From Hyphomonadaceae bacterium UKL13-1 (GTDB lineage Bacteria > Pseudomonadota > Alphaproteobacteria > Caulobacterales > Aquidulcibacteraceae), in the NCBI GenBank assembly GCA_001602435.1, contig CP012156.1:1-64000 (forward strand): a stretch of DNA of 64,000 bases. Direction: 5' to 3'. The notes beneath the pieces were generated by a model that had not been told where the DNA came from, did not search any database, and saw only the letters and a program-made list of their open reading frames with translations. A program made the translations under genes and the position numbers. Shown in pieces: positions 18,059 through 27,369 of this stretch. Every line of letters starts with the position of its first letter. Position 1 is the stretch's first letter.

Positions 18059-18697
18059 CTATGGCTGACAGATCCCGTCCATTTTTCTGACGAAGGCAGC
18101 ACGAAGTTCCTTCCCTGCCTGATCAGGGGCAAGCATTGCTGTTCGCAGAGCTACTACTGCGGCTTCCATTTCTTCCAGAAACTTGTCTCGGAAGATGATT
18201 TTTCCGACTGGGTCAATGGCTCGTAACGGGCAGCATCCTTCAGACTTTGCCACTCCGATGCGCCACCCGCCACAAGTCCTAGCTTCATGCAGAAGTCCGC
18301 AGCGCACTGAAGAGTAAATTTCGGCCGCGCTAGCCTCAGTTATGGACCCAGAAAATGGCGCTCGGTTAAGAAAGAAGCTTACAAAAATACGCGTTGATTG
18401 ACCTAGCCCGTATTCGTATGGTGTTGCTTTCTTACGGTTTGGATTAAAGTTCTGCCCGGTGTAGGTCGTCTCTAGAAATTCAACTAGTGTCATCAAAATT
18501 GCGACAATTGAAAACCCTTCACCAAGTTTATCATGTGATGACGCTATTGCCGCAATTGGCGAAAAGTACCGCGAGTAGAGCCGCGCCTGATAGAAATCGT
18601 CAAATGCGATTTCCCAGGCTTTAGAAGGCGCTTCAATATCAAGTTTGGCCTCATGAACGCGCCAATCTTGATCAGTCAAACGTAGAGCTAACTTCAT
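18059..18697 (-). CDS. HEPN-like hypothetical protein
   Basis: A 212-residue, mostly helical protein with no firm family. Residues 131-147 read VRCGLLHEARTCGGWRI, containing Arg132-x4-His137, the signature of HEPN ribonucleases and nucleotidyltransferase partners. An aromatic-rich helix (FDDFYQARLYSRYF) and the stretch VEFLETTYTG precede it, as in other HEPN-like folds. HEPN proteins often act as RNases in abortive infection and toxin-antitoxin systems, so an effector role would suit this island. It lies 116 bp before the RelA/SpoT gene and 132 bp after the nuclease-like gene, on the same strand. The HEPN call rests mainly on one motif. Confidence 0.45.
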   Translation of the reverse strand: MKLALRLTDQDWRVHEAKLDIEAPSKAWEIAFDDFYQARLYSRYFSPIAAIASSHDKLGEGFSIVAILMTLVEFLETTYTGQNFNPNRKKATPYEYGLGQSTRIFVSFFLNRAPFSGSITEASAAEIYSSVRCGLLHEARTCGGWRIGVAKSEGCCPLRAIDPVGKIIFRDKFLEEMEAAVVALRTAMLAPDQAGKELRAAFVRKMDGICQP

Positions 18698-18829
18698 GTT
18701 TCAGTCCAGTCCTTGCCTGAATTTTGAGACTTCTTTGGGCAGTAGCCGCAATACTGGGGTCCAATCGTGAATCGCTTTGGAACTGCGTCAGCACGGGAAG
18801 TGAAGCGCTAAACAGTTATGGCAACCAAT

Positions 18830-19501
18830 TCACTTTTCCAAATCCCATAAGCTAATGGCCAAGGCACTTGGGACCCTTAGTCCCTCGGCAAATTGCCCTA
18901 AAGCTTGGGCACTGACAAAAATCTCTGGGTTCACTAAGTTTCGATCGCCTGCTTCACAAGCAAGTACATCTCTAAATAAGTGTGCAGGATTTTTTGAAAT
19001 AAGGTCACCCGCGCCTTCGTTTGGGAAGCTTACGACTGCATCAGCCGAAACGCACTTTACGCCATCGCTGGTATAAACCCAAACGTAAGCACCCTTTGAA
19101 GTACGTTTGAGCATATTCTTGCATTGCATTAAGATACCCTCATCACTTGCTGAGCTACGCGCGGCGTCCTTCTCCTTCTTGGATTGGATGAGCAAACCCT
19201 TTTCCCAGCCACCCTCATTGTAAGTGTCGATATTTGAAAGCTTTACCCCTATGTATAAGTCCGCACCCACAGCCTTCTCGAGTGCGCCTCTGCCGGAACT
19301 GGGTAGTTGATACGTGACGACGTCTAGTCCGAAACCAGCGAAAGTTCTTCCTTTTAACGCCTGTTGCAGAACGCCAGCAATCCGTCCGGATATTGCGGGC
19401 TCTTGTTCACGAGAATCGACACCGCTTCGTGCTGCCTCATCTATTATGGAGCCAATTTTTCGGGCAAGTCTTACGCGGCGGGAATTAAGACTTGATCTCA
19501 A
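18830..19501 (-). CDS. PD-(D/E)xK-like nuclease candidate
   Basis: A 223-residue protein. The run Glu34 (EPAISGRIAG), Gly79-Ala-Asp81 (VGADLYIGVKL) and Gln106-Ser-Lys108 (KGLLIQSKKEK) follows the E...D...(E/Q)xK order of the restriction-endonuclease fold, with Gln replacing the usual acidic residue. The start is TTG, supported by AGGAG seven bases upstream that overlaps the end of hsdS. Only 10 bp separate it from hsdS, so it is probably the last gene of the RM operon. It could be an extra nuclease or a modifier of restriction. Function is inferred from motif and position. Confidence 0.5.
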   Translation of the reverse strand: MRSSLNSRRVRLARKIGSIIDEAARSGVDSREQEPAISGRIAGVLQQALKGRTFAGFGLDVVTYQLPSSGRGALEKAVGADLYIGVKLSNIDTYNEGGWEKGLLIQSKKEKDAARSSASDEGILMQCKNMLKRTSKGAYVWVYTSDGVKCVSADAVVSFPNEGAGDLISKNPAHLFRDVLACEAGDRNLVNPEIFVSAQALGQFAEGLRVPSALAISLWDLEK

Positions 19502-19511
19502 TTTCTTTCTC

Positions 19512-20834
19512 CTATGCTTTAACGTTTTGTCGATGCTTGGCTTGGGGGAACTCCCGCTCGCCCTTCACACGCTCGAGAAGCACACTTGCAGGTTCGTCGT
19601 TGGGGTCTTGGGCCACGAGTTCACCCCGGAACGCTTTGGCTAGGATCGCGGCATCTAGCTTGGGTAGGAGTTTTGTGGCGCTTGTGTGCTCCACAGCCAA
19701 CCGGTCTAGCCAAGCGAAAGCTGTTTCGATGCGGCGGACGATTTCGGCCCTCAACGACTTGCTCGGCCACGGGAGGCTCATGGCTCTAATGCTCGCTAAA
19801 GAAAAATTTGCTCGCGCTACGTCGACGACACCTTCATTTATAACCATTTGCGCCTCAGGCGATTGTAACCACCAACAAACGTAACTCTGATCGGAAGAGT
19901 CACGTTGCTTCAAGCGAATTATGGCAACGGCTTGATTGCAATTTGCGCCAGCGATTTCTTCTGTTGCTATTGCGGTCCTACCAACTGAAGCACCAACGAT
20001 GTTTAGCAGGACATCACCAGATTGAAGTGTGGACTTTTCTCTCTTTAAATTGAATGCCGGATCAAGAAAAACTTTATCGTTGAGCAAAAGCCTCCCCCAC
20101 CCAACATTTTGGCTTCGAAGGAATAGTATTCCTTGTTCAAGGTACTCAAATCCCTGCCACTTTGGGGACTCTCCTTTAGTAATTCGCTCTGCTAGCTCCC
20201 CAAGCGTTATTGAATCTTCAGCTTCGATTCCAGAATATGCCAGAGCGAGGAGGCGCTGTTTGTAGCGGGCGATGAAGGTTGGGATTCGGTCTAGCTCTTT
20301 TCGAGCGCGAGCCGTCCGAGCTGTCAGGCCATCCACTTTCGCTACTATCCGCTTTTGCTCAGCGACGGGTGGCAGGGGAATTAAGTGATCCCTAAGGTAC
20401 TCCGCAGGAACTCGTTGTTGTCCTACAGCGCCAGACATCACAGTTTGTGCAGCTTCTCTGAACGATTTCTGCCGAATAAAGCGCCAAAGAAACTCTGGCT
20501 CTATCGCTCCATTTGATCGGAAAACATGGAACTCGGTAGAGCCCATGCCCGTGCCATTTAAAAGATTTTGAGCTACTGCTGACTTCCCATTCTCCATTGA
20601 AGGCGTAATCTTGGCAAAGATTACATCATTGTCGCGAAAATGCGTGAAGCCTTTCGAAACCTCGCGATATGGACGGTCGAGAGCAGACCGAATTTTCCCG
20701 GATACTTCATCGACTGCAGCCATAGGCACGAATGAGACGAGATCATTCGGTGACACATGAACTTCCTTGCGGGGATTTACTTCGGCAACTTCGCTGATCA
20801 TGGGCCTTAACCACCCATTCGGTAACTCGCTCAT
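19512..20834 (-). CDS. hsdS: Type I restriction-modification specificity subunit
   Basis: A 440-residue HsdS, which gives the methyltransferase and restriction complex its DNA target. Two target-recognition domains are visible: the first from ELPNGWLRPMISEVAEVNPRK to about residue 150, the second from ITLGELAERITKGESPKW to about residue 370. Each is followed by a conserved helical spacer (LPPVAEQKRIVAKVDGLTARTARARKEL; SLRAEIVRRIETAFAWLDRL). Length is normal. Its ATG overlaps the upstream GIY-YIG gene stop by four bases, showing co-translation. The recognised sequence cannot be read from the protein. Confidence 0.95.
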   Translation of the reverse strand: MSELPNGWLRPMISEVAEVNPRKEVHVSPNDLVSFVPMAAVDEVSGKIRSALDRPYREVSKGFTHFRDNDVIFAKITPSMENGKSAVAQNLLNGTGMGSTEFHVFRSNGAIEPEFLWRFIRQKSFREAAQTVMSGAVGQQRVPAEYLRDHLIPLPPVAEQKRIVAKVDGLTARTARARKELDRIPTFIARYKQRLLALAYSGIEAEDSITLGELAERITKGESPKWQGFEYLEQGILFLRSQNVGWGRLLLNDKVFLDPAFNLKREKSTLQSGDVLLNIVGASVGRTAIATEEIAGANCNQAVAIIRLKQRDSSDQSYVCWWLQSPEAQMVINEGVVDVARANFSLASIRAMSLPWPSKSLRAEIVRRIETAFAWLDRLAVEHTSATKLLPKLDAAILAKAFRGELVAQDPNDEPASVLLERVKGEREFPQAKHRQNVKA

Positions 20835-21757
20835 GCGCTTGGCCCTTCGCTCATAGCGCGCGCTTGCTTGATGTCGCTATAGGTCCGCTTGTCGCCTTTG
20901 ACCTTCCATTCGGTTAGGCCATTGCTGTTGCGGTCGAGAACGATTGCGGCAGCCGCAGAGGGGCTGGAAAAGCTATAAGGCTTAGCAAAGACATAGAATC
21001 CCTCGCGTGCGGAGACCAGAATGCCTTGCTTGACCAAGTTTTCTTTGAGCCCGATGTAGCTTTGCTGGAAATAGCCTGTATCCCGCAAGGCCTCAGACCC
21101 TTCTAGCACAACAAACTCGCCATCTTCTTCAACGGCTTGGGCTTGGACGCCAGATTTGTGGCGGATCTCGAATGTCATCTCACCACTGGTACGCTGCGCG
21201 ACCGGGGTAGCTGTCTGGGTGACCGCGCGAGGCTGTGGCTTCAGCATATCGAGGCCAACCACGGGTAGGATGATTTTTAGGTTGGCTAGGAATTGCTCCA
21301 TATTTGCTTCATCGGCCTCTGGCAAACGGCGGCGCTTCTCTGATGGGCTGGTAGCATTGTCTAGAGTAACCCGGTTTGCCTGTGTTGCCATGGAGATCAG
21401 GCGCGCTTCCAAATACTCCACATGCCCCTTGGACAAGTCATCGTCACTTGTGGTGACGGCAATTGCTGTCTCCCAAAATGTACGCTGATCAGCGCTCTGC
21501 CTGATCCGCTCGCGGACACTGTTGGCGGATCCGATATAAACACGCGTACCGCCGACCGCCTCACCATCTGGGCCGGCTAGAATATAAATACCCGTTCGAT
21601 CTAACTCTAGGCGTGCGGTTAGAGCCGCAAACGTGCTGCCTGTTGCGACAAACGTGACACCAGTCCATCCGTGGATGGTTACTTTACGCAAACCCGTCGC
21701 TGTGCCGTCGACGAGGAAAAGTTGAATGGTTCGGCCGAAGGTTTCTGGTGCGGTCAT
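20831..21757 (-). CDS. GIY-YIG/DUF4357 protein within the RM operon
   Basis: A 308-residue protein. GIY (56-58) and YIG (74-76) with Arg82 and Arg84 form a GIY-YIG nuclease core, and Glu in HVEYLEARL (near 115) could be the metal ligand. The C-terminal part (residues about 215-300: SGVQAQAVEEDGEFVVLEGS...NGLTEWKVKGDKRTYSDI) matches DUF4357, which often follows this core. ATG at 21757 was chosen because it overlaps the preceding TGA (ATGA) and has GGAGAG upstream; a start seven codons earlier is also open. Lying between hsdM and hsdS, it is likely an accessory nuclease of this restriction system. Confidence 0.8.
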   Translation of the reverse strand: MTAPETFGRTIQLFLVDGTATGLRKVTIHGWTGVTFVATGSTFAALTARLELDRTGIYILAGPDGEAVGGTRVYIGSANSVRERIRQSADQRTFWETAIAVTTSDDDLSKGHVEYLEARLISMATQANRVTLDNATSPSEKRRRLPEADEANMEQFLANLKIILPVVGLDMLKPQPRAVTQTATPVAQRTSGEMTFEIRHKSGVQAQAVEEDGEFVVLEGSEALRDTGYFQQSYIGLKENLVKQGILVSAREGFYVFAKPYSFSSPSAAAAIVLDRNSNGLTEWKVKGDKRTYSDIKQARAMSEGPSA

Positions 21758-22515
21758 TTTGCTTGCTCTCCGGTGCATTTAGACTTTGGAGCAGGTTGAT
21801 GGCTTGAAAGTGTATGCCGAAGAATTATCGCCGGACGGTGAGGCAGCCTCAGCTTCCATACCGGACTAGATAGCTTAGTCCATGATCCGCTCTCGATCAA
21901 AAACTTATTGCCAGTAAGTTTTGAACCAGTTCCCAAAGACACTACCATGAAGCTCACTACTAGGGCACATAGGGCGAGCCAAGACACCCAATCTTCTGGA
22001 ATTTTTTCATCGAGCTTGAAGGCAGCAACCAGAAAAAAGGCTATCCAGCCAACAGCCAAAAGAATGAACAACCGTTCGTTGACCCTACTAACAGAAAACT
22101 TGACACCGCTCTTCACGATCACAGTTTGGGTTAGCCGCCCTTCGATCGCGCCTTCAAGAAAATCGACGTGAGCCTCCCAGTTTTCCTGCCAGAACTTTGA
22201 GCTGATAGCCGTGAGAATACCAACAATTGCCGAAATCGCGCCCAATCCTGAAGGCAATAGTAGCGCGTTCCTTGAGAGGTTACCATTTGCGAAATCACGC
22301 CAAATAAAACCTAAAAGTGTAAACGCCGCCAGCTGAAACGCCCAGAAATAGGTGCCCCGCTTCCAATAATTGTCGATCTCAAATTGTCTCAGACTGTGAG
22401 CTCTGTTTAATGCGTCGCGATGCGCGGTGTTTGCTTCAGTTGCTGCCCCGCCAATGGGGAGGGCCAGCGCATTAAAGTATGCAGCCTCTATTGCCCTCTT
22501 TGATTCATCGCTCAC
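21754..22515 (-). CDS. Four-helix membrane protein, RipA-like
   Basis: A 253-residue protein with about four membrane segments: YWKRGTYFWAFQLAAFTLLGF near residue 52, LGAISAIVGILTAISSKFW near 95, LFILLAVGWIAFFLVAAF near 150 and WLALCALVVSFMVVSLG near 178. The N-terminal YWKR-x-TYFW and the SKFWQENWEAHVDFLEG element recall the RipA family of octameric membrane proteins. It overlaps hsdM and the GIY-YIG gene by four bases each, so it is part of the RM operon. A membrane protein inside an hsd operon is unusual. Its role here is unknown; membrane sensing or anchoring is speculation. Confidence 0.6.
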   Translation of the reverse strand: MSDESKRAIEAAYFNALALPIGGAATEANTAHRDALNRAHSLRQFEIDNYWKRGTYFWAFQLAAFTLLGFIWRDFANGNLSRNALLLPSGLGAISAIVGILTAISSKFWQENWEAHVDFLEGAIEGRLTQTVIVKSGVKFSVSRVNERLFILLAVGWIAFFLVAAFKLDEKIPEDWVSWLALCALVVSFMVVSLGTGSKLTGNKFLIESGSWTKLSSPVWKLRLPHRPAIILRHTLSSHQPAPKSKCTGEQAK

Positions 22516-23981
22516 GCTGTTAAGTCCCCCACCAATGCCAACTCCTCCTCAACGGCCTCAATCTCGGCCAAGGCTGCGCGTAAATGCCCAAGGATTGCTG
22601 CGGCAATATCATCGGGCTCTGTCAGTCCTTCTTCAATGACCTCTTCGTCGTCTCGCAACCATGAAATGTCGAGATTATCGTTACGCTTCGCGATATCTTC
22701 GCGTCTAAAACAACGGAAGCGACCAGCTTCACCTTGGTCTGTTCTCGGTGACTTGCCATGCGCATCTGTTCCAAAAGCGGCGATGAAGGGCGCAAAATCT
22801 TCTTTGGTCAGCGTGCGGGCTTTCCCGAAATTCGGCATTTGAGCGCGCAAGTCATAGAACCAAACCTGATTTGTGGCAGCTACAGGTTTCTCCGCGCGCT
22901 TGGTCAGAAACACTACGTTTGTTTTCACGCCTTGGGCGTAAAAAATGCCGGTTGGTAGGCGTAGGATTGTGTGCACATCGCACAAATCCATCATCCACGT
23001 GCGGAGTTCACGGCCCATATTGTCTTCAAAGAGCACATTATCTGGAACCACAATCGCAGCCCGTCCGCCTATTTTTAGCCCGCGAACCACATGCTCCATG
23101 AAGGGTAGCGGTCCTTTTGCGGCACTAGCGGTGATACTGAAGTCCTCGCGCGTCACTCGTTCTGGAAACTTGTTGAAAGGCGGATTAGTTAGGATCAGGT
23201 CTGCTTTATCGAATTTGTTGGCATCGGAAGTCAGCGCGTCGATACAATCGATTGGCTGGTTGATCCCATGTAAAAGCAGGTTCATCGTATTGAGACGATG
23301 CGTACCAGTGATCAATTCAGCACCTTGAAAGGCTGAGTTACGCTGGAAAAATGCCTCTTTGTCCGACAGTTTCATCAGATCATCAGTTTGGGCGAGGATT
23401 GCGCGATGGGCTGCGATCAAGAAACCGCCCGTCCCCGCAGCGGGGTCTTGGATGACCTCACCGGGCTTGGGCTGGACCAGAGTGACAATTGTGTCGATGA
23501 GTGCCCGCGGTGTGAAATATTGCCCGGCTTTTGATTTTCGTTCCGATGTGGTGCGCTCGAGCAGGCCTTCATAAAGGTCCCCGAGGCCATCTTCTTCAGC
23601 AGCGTACCAATCGACCTGATCGATCACTGACACAAGGTTTGTTAGTGCCGTGGCCTTGGTCAGGGATGTCTTGGCATCGGCGTAGATTTGATTGACGAGC
23701 GGAAAATTGACTTTCGCGGGATTACCAAGATCCAACAAAAGTTGACGATAATGGATCAGCCTATCCTCTCCTTCGGTACTCTTCAGTTTTTTCCAGCGAT
23801 AGTCCTCGTCAAGACGCAATTCCAATGGCTTGCCGTCTCGTTTGACTTCCTGAAGCATCTTCAAAAGCAAAAGGTAGGTGAGTTCGGTCACATACTCATA
23901 ATAACTAACCCCTCCACCTTGGAGGCTTTTGCTGGCATTCCAGAGCTTTTGGACCGTTTCTCTTGCGCGAACACCATTCAT
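22512..23981 (-). CDS. hsdM: Type I restriction-modification methyltransferase subunit
   Basis: A 489-residue HsdM, the adenine-N6 DNA methyltransferase of the type I complex. It has the N-terminal helical HsdM_N region (MNGVRARETVQKLWNASKSL, YYEYVTELTYLLLLKM), the SAM-binding FTPRALIDTIV and DPAAGTGGFLIAAH near residue 180, and the catalytic NPPF motif in LILTNPPFNKFP near 265. It starts one base after the hsdR stop and ends overlapping the membrane-protein gene. With HsdS it would protect host DNA, and with HsdR added it would cleave unmodified DNA. Confidence 0.96.
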   Translation of the reverse strand: MNGVRARETVQKLWNASKSLQGGGVSYYEYVTELTYLLLLKMLQEVKRDGKPLELRLDEDYRWKKLKSTEGEDRLIHYRQLLLDLGNPAKVNFPLVNQIYADAKTSLTKATALTNLVSVIDQVDWYAAEEDGLGDLYEGLLERTTSERKSKAGQYFTPRALIDTIVTLVQPKPGEVIQDPAAGTGGFLIAAHRAILAQTDDLMKLSDKEAFFQRNSAFQGAELITGTHRLNTMNLLLHGINQPIDCIDALTSDANKFDKADLILTNPPFNKFPERVTREDFSITASAAKGPLPFMEHVVRGLKIGGRAAIVVPDNVLFEDNMGRELRTWMMDLCDVHTILRLPTGIFYAQGVKTNVVFLTKRAEKPVAATNQVWFYDLRAQMPNFGKARTLTKEDFAPFIAAFGTDAHGKSPRTDQGEAGRFRCFRREDIAKRNDNLDISWLRDDEEVIEEGLTEPDDIAAAILGHLRAALAEIEAVEEELALVGDLTA

Positions 23982-23982
23982 A

Positions 23983-26900
23983 TTAACTGACCTGCTTCCA
24001 AACGGCTGAATTCAATTTTCCAAGCACCGAACCAAGCTCACCATCAAAGACTCTATTGATGCGATCCCATCCGCCTCGCGCCTCAAAGGGCTCAGCATCG
24101 AACGCGGCTCGATCCACGACAATGGACTGTTTCATCTGTTCGCCAATCCGCTCAAGCCATTGGCGCTGTACGGGAGTCCAATTTTGCGACTTAAGGATCT
24201 CGCGAACCGCATTATTGACCCGGTCTGCATAGGGGATCAATGCGTCACCAATCGCGGCTTGCCGGATAAAGCCAATGATCGAAGCGGCAATTTCCTCATT
24301 CGTTGCATCCGCCCAAGCGCGTTGTACATTCGCGTCGCTGTAGCCTTCTGCGTCCAGTCGCAGTCGCAGTTGACGCAGCGCCTCGCGCGTCAGCTCTTGT
24401 GGGCGCTGAACCACTACACTCAAGGCGGCCAAGGTGTTGAGGTTAGAGCGAATAAAATTGGCAAAGGCTTCTAGGAAGTCTTCAGGTCTTTCCGCGTCGC
24501 CATAACCGCGCGTGACAGAGATAACCCTATCCTCATGCTCAGAAATTGGAATGAAGCGCGGGGTTCCATCAGCATGTGTCCAGTCTAGGATTGGACCCAA
24601 ACCCGGCTTAAGCTTTGCCCACGCTGCGAGGGCAGCTCCATCACCATTTTTGAAGCGCTCCAGAGATTCTTCAGGCGTTTCTCCTGCTGCCAATTCAAAT
24701 TTTGCGCGGGCTTCAGCCGTCATCTTTCGAATTCTCCGACGCATACGCACGACAATTTGCTCGCGGATCCGCTCAAGATGCTCAGCATCAGCCGGGCCAA
24801 CCAGTTCGTCAAAGAGCTTGGTCAAGGTAAACTTAGGGTCAGCCGCAACCGGGCGCATGTCTGTCATGTCCCCCAAAGTTGCATAGAGGTCCACAGCATC
24901 GAAAATTCGAAAACCAGCTTTGCCGATCTCCGGACAAAGTCTAGTCGCCCGACCCAGCATTTGCTCAAACAGGATCCGGCTGTTGACCCGACGCATGAAA
25001 ACCAGATTACAAATCTTGGGCACATCAATCCCAGTGGTCAGCAAATCGACAGTCACGGCGATCTTGGGTTGGGCATCGTTTCGGAACGCGCGAATTGCCT
25101 TGCGGGGTTTGTCGATCTTGCCCGTGATTTTGGCGATATCCGCATCCTGAATTGGACCTTGCGCGGCGCGAAACGCCTTTCTCAATTCATCTACCACGAT
25201 ATCTGCATGGGCATCGCTTACCGCAAAGACTAGGGTCTTGGCTTCCGCATCAATCTCGATGTGTTTAGTTAGTTCCTCAGCAACGGTTGCGTTGAAGGGG
25301 CCGGTAATTACGGACCTGTTGAACGCCTCGACCTCAAATTCCATATCGTCGGGCAAAATCGCTTTTTGGATTTTCCCACTCCCGGTGTGGACGAAGTCGA
25401 CCTCCTCTTCTCGCGCAAAGTGGATCCCCTGCGTTGAAAGCTGTGTTGTAATTCGGATCGGCGGTTCGTGATCCTCTAGATAGCCATCTACAACCGCTTC
25501 ACGGTAGGAATAGGTGAACACAGGCTCACCAAATATCTCAGCCGTGTGTAAGGCAGGCGTTGCCGTCAGACCGATTTTAACCGCATCAAAATGATCAAGC
25601 GCGCGACGATACTTGGAGATGTAGTCGAGCTGATCACGGAAGGCCAAATCGCTATCCGACATCTCTCGATCAAGAAGATAGCCACGGTGACACTCATCAA
25701 TCACGATTAGATCGTATTGATCGATTGGGGGCACATCTTCGGGTTTTTCCGAGTAAAGAACGCGCTTAACTAACCCCTGAACCGTGCAAATGTGGATTCT
25801 GGTGTCTGGGTCGGGCTTAACATCATCCAGACCTTTAAGCCCAAAAATGTCCGCAAAGGTCTTGCCGTTGACAACCTTTGTTGAAGTAAACTCACCTTCT
25901 GCCTGTTCCCCCAAAGCGCTGCGGTCGACGACGAAGCAAACGCGCCGGAATCGCTTGGCTGAAATCAAGCGATATAGCATAGCAATCGCGAGCTTGGTCT
26001 TTCCGGTTCCTGTCGCCATAGCCAGCAACATGCTTCGTCTATCGGCGGCCAAAGCTGCTTCAACACTTTCGATTGCTGTCCGCTGGTAGTGCCGAATGGG
26101 AAAGCCAAAATCCCAAGCTTGCTTCTCGAGCGTAGCAGTAGCCGCATCGACGTCCACATTGAGGCGCTCTAGCAAGCCTTCAGGGGTCGGCCATGCATTG
26201 AGGTCGGTCGCCGGATTTGTCGAGCGCCGAAGATCACGGTACCAAATTCCTGACAATGTCCGGATTTGCCGCAGCAGCGGCCGGCCATTGGTTGAAAAGG
26301 CAAAGGGTACCAAGAAGCCATGCCATGGAGCGCCTTCACATGGCACACAATCGACCATTTTGGGAGATGTAGCATAGCGCTCAGCCTGCCGAAGGACTTC
26401 CATCACATTTCGATTTCGGCGCTTTGCCTCGACAATGCCAACGAGCTGGGTGCCACAAAAAAGCGCGTAATCCGCAGGTCCACTTCCCGTCGGCCACTCC
26501 GCAATGGCCATATTGCGGCCCTTCATCGGGCGGGTGCCCTTAGAAAATCTCAAGTTGATGCTGTCGGCTTCCCAGTTCGCGTGTCCCAGTTGTTGGTCGA
26601 TAAGGACACGGGTAGCCGCTTCATCCAGCTCAATTAGCTCCGCGGTATCTTGCGCAATTTCAATGATCGTCTCGACTGCGGGAGCGTCTTCTTCCTGTGC
26701 CACTCGCTTAGTGCGGATGATTTCTTCGGCTGTTTGCAGCAACCTTGCTTCCGCTTCGCTCGCTAGCTGTTCCCACAACTCTCTTTCAGCAACTGCCTGA
26801 GCGGCCAGCTCTGCTGCGGATTGGCGGGCACTCTCTGCTTCTTGGGCTGCCATTTGCCATGACTGGGTCTGGGCGCTGGCCTGCTCGAGTTCTAGCTGAA

Positions 26901-27369
26901 GCCTTGAGAGCTCCTTAGAGAGCTCTTCCGTTGGGTCGACCGGCGACAGAGGAGGCAGAAAGGCACCTGGTGCAAGGTTGTAGTTGTAGAAGGTTCGATG
27001 AAACCAGATCGCCAACTGTCGGGCGACTTTTAGCGCCGAAAGCGCTCTATTGTGACTATCCCCTAATAGGTGAACAGCATCGTTGCCATGTTCTCGCAAC
27101 AGATGGAAAAGATCAGCCACCTCACGCGACAATCGCGCTTCATTCTTCAGACGCCGCAAGAGCGTCGCAAGGGTCTCATCAGCCGTCACATCAAGACCCA
27201 GGCGCGTCGCCGATAGCGATGCACACAGCTCCGCAAACTGTCTTAACTTAATAAGAGAAGTGTTTGGGTCTTCAGCAAAATAGCGCTCAGAAAGCGCGCC
27301 CAGCCGAAAAAGCTGAGGCTCGTTCTTTTCTAGAAATAAGAAATTCGAACGAAATGAGGCCATTGGCAC
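23983..27369 (-). CDS. hsdR: Type I restriction endonuclease subunit (EcoEI-like)
   Basis: A 1128-residue HsdR. The N-terminus resembles DUF4145 (LRQFAELCASL... and REHGNDAVH). A coiled coil around 150-215 follows, then the nuclease domain ending in ADYALFCGTQLVGIVEAKRRN (D...ExK, near 300-318). The helicase motor has ATGTGKT near 450, DECHRGY near 557, and LTTGIDVPK and QMLGRATR in the second RecA lobe. The end resembles the EcoEI R-subunit C-terminal domain. GTG was taken as start because GAGG lies nine bases upstream; an ATG two codons in is also possible. It is the first gene of the operon. Confidence 0.95.
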   Translation of the reverse strand: MPMASFRSNFLFLEKNEPQLFRLGALSERYFAEDPNTSLIKLRQFAELCASLSATRLGLDVTADETLATLLRRLKNEARLSREVADLFHLLREHGNDAVHLLGDSHNRALSALKVARQLAIWFHRTFYNYNLAPGAFLPPLSPVDPTEELSKELSRLQLELEQASAQTQSWQMAAQEAESARQSAAELAAQAVAERELWEQLASEAEARLLQTAEEIIRTKRVAQEEDAPAVETIIEIAQDTAELIELDEAATRVLIDQQLGHANWEADSINLRFSKGTRPMKGRNMAIAEWPTGSGPADYALFCGTQLVGIVEAKRRNRNVMEVLRQAERYATSPKMVDCVPCEGAPWHGFLVPFAFSTNGRPLLRQIRTLSGIWYRDLRRSTNPATDLNAWPTPEGLLERLNVDVDAATATLEKQAWDFGFPIRHYQRTAIESVEAALAADRRSMLLAMATGTGKTKLAIAMLYRLISAKRFRRVCFVVDRSALGEQAEGEFTSTKVVNGKTFADIFGLKGLDDVKPDPDTRIHICTVQGLVKRVLYSEKPEDVPPIDQYDLIVIDECHRGYLLDREMSDSDLAFRDQLDYISKYRRALDHFDAVKIGLTATPALHTAEIFGEPVFTYSYREAVVDGYLEDHEPPIRITTQLSTQGIHFAREEEVDFVHTGSGKIQKAILPDDMEFEVEAFNRSVITGPFNATVAEELTKHIEIDAEAKTLVFAVSDAHADIVVDELRKAFRAAQGPIQDADIAKITGKIDKPRKAIRAFRNDAQPKIAVTVDLLTTGIDVPKICNLVFMRRVNSRILFEQMLGRATRLCPEIGKAGFRIFDAVDLYATLGDMTDMRPVAADPKFTLTKLFDELVGPADAEHLERIREQIVVRMRRRIRKMTAEARAKFELAAGETPEESLERFKNGDGAALAAWAKLKPGLGPILDWTHADGTPRFIPISEHEDRVISVTRGYGDAERPEDFLEAFANFIRSNLNTLAALSVVVQRPQELTREALRQLRLRLDAEGYSDANVQRAWADATNEEIAASIIGFIRQAAIGDALIPYADRVNNAVREILKSQNWTPVQRQWLERIGEQMKQSIVVDRAAFDAEPFEARGGWDRINRVFDGELGSVLGKLNSAVWKQVS

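Larger units (their letters stand above)
9147..27369. other. Defence island
   Basis: A plus-strand helicase-nuclease converges on eight minus-strand genes: hsdR, hsdM, RipA-like, GIY-YIG/DUF4357, hsdS, PD-(D/E)xK-like, HEPN-like and RelA/SpoT-domain. The first six are spaced 10 bp or less apart or overlap; the last two are separated by 116-132 bp. The island lies between an integrase module and a tRNA gene, a usual place for such cargo. Confidence 0.8.
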
